Of a DNA stretch of 64,000 bases, positions 63,820 through 64,000 are shown piece by piece. The stretch's first letter is position 1; each line of letters opens with the position of its first letter. The notes under the pieces are model-generated. The model did no database searches and was not told where the DNA came from. It saw only the letters and a list, made by a program, of their open reading frames with translations. Source of the stretch: Cordylochernes scorpioides. Taxonomy: Eukaryota; Arthropoda; Arachnida; Pseudoscorpiones; Chernetidae. Location: the NCBI GenBank assembly GCA_030710605.1, contig CP092870.1, forward strand, positions 93,757,742 to 93,821,741, written 5' to 3'. Position numbers and translations under genes: made by a program.

Positions 63820-64000
63820 CTAGACGAATGGCCCGGGCAACGCCCGGGGTTTACCCGAGTGCGAATATATTCTAAAAACGTTGACTTGGGTGGTCGCTAT
63901 TAACAGGGTGGTCTGTATAGACAGGTGGATGTATCACACAGCTGATAACAGGGTTGTCTAGAGTGGTCGCTATAGACAGGGTGGTCTGTATAGACAGGTT
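63820..64000 (-). mobile_element. Helitron 3' end, running off the window
   Basis: Minus strand ends in a GC hairpin (CCCCGGGCGTTGCCCGGG) and CTAG at 63,820-63,823 next to an A. The interior shows repeated GGTCGCTATAGACAGGG and GGTCTGTATAGACAGGT words, like the pogo-like MITE at 52.6 kb. Confidence 0.75.

Overview
This is AT-rich animal nuclear DNA with no intact host gene that I can recognise. The metazoan assignment rests on the repeat set: DD34D mariner, Tc1/pogo/hAT-like MITEs, Helitrons with TC...CTAG ends, a Ty3/gypsy element, several non-LTR retrotransposon C-termini, a Penelope-like GIY-YIG fragment, tRNA-derived SINEs and a U6 snRNA retrocopy. The mix suits an invertebrate, but I cannot name the phylum. 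Almost every long open frame is part of a mobile element or a chance frame in AT-rich sequence.

Layout. 0-29 kb is a mosaic of short repeats: MITE family A (TIR near CACTCATGGACAAAACTTAA), tens of short fold-back retroposons (called here B, C, D, E, F, G, H, I, L, P, S, T), elements M and N, pogo-like and hAT-like MITEs, and LINE fragments at 6.6, 10.9-11.6 and 28.7 kb. 29.4-31 kb has a perfect inverted-repeat insertion and a broken mariner. 31-38 kb is AT-rich with LINE tails, a tRNA-like SINE (34.0 kb) and a LINE C-terminus (35.3 kb). 38.9-39.3 kb holds the Penelope-like fragment. 41.8-48.5 kb is a young gypsy element with near-identical 823-bp LTRs. Its 1,023-codon pol frame has lost the reverse-transcriptase core but keeps integrase. 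48.8 kb has a U6 retrocopy inside a SINE. 51.0-52.3 kb is a nearly full-length mariner. 52.8-53.8 kb has two copies of a LINE 3' end, one with a twin-priming inversion. 54-64 kb returns to fold-back retroposons, two short complete Helitrons, a 48-bp minisatellite and a Helitron 3' end running off the window.

The most interesting signal is the fold-back retroposon system. Many unrelated-looking short families carry a compact motif resembling a minimal hammerhead ribozyme (best at 18,499-18,540). They recur as inverted dimers with a short loop, one unique tail of about 20-50 bp, and 11-16 bp target-site duplications. This points to RNA-mediated insertion with inverted priming or snap-back synthesis. 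Hammerheads are known in Penelope-like elements, and a Penelope-like endonuclease fragment lies in the same window, so that machinery is a plausible but unproven source of mobility.
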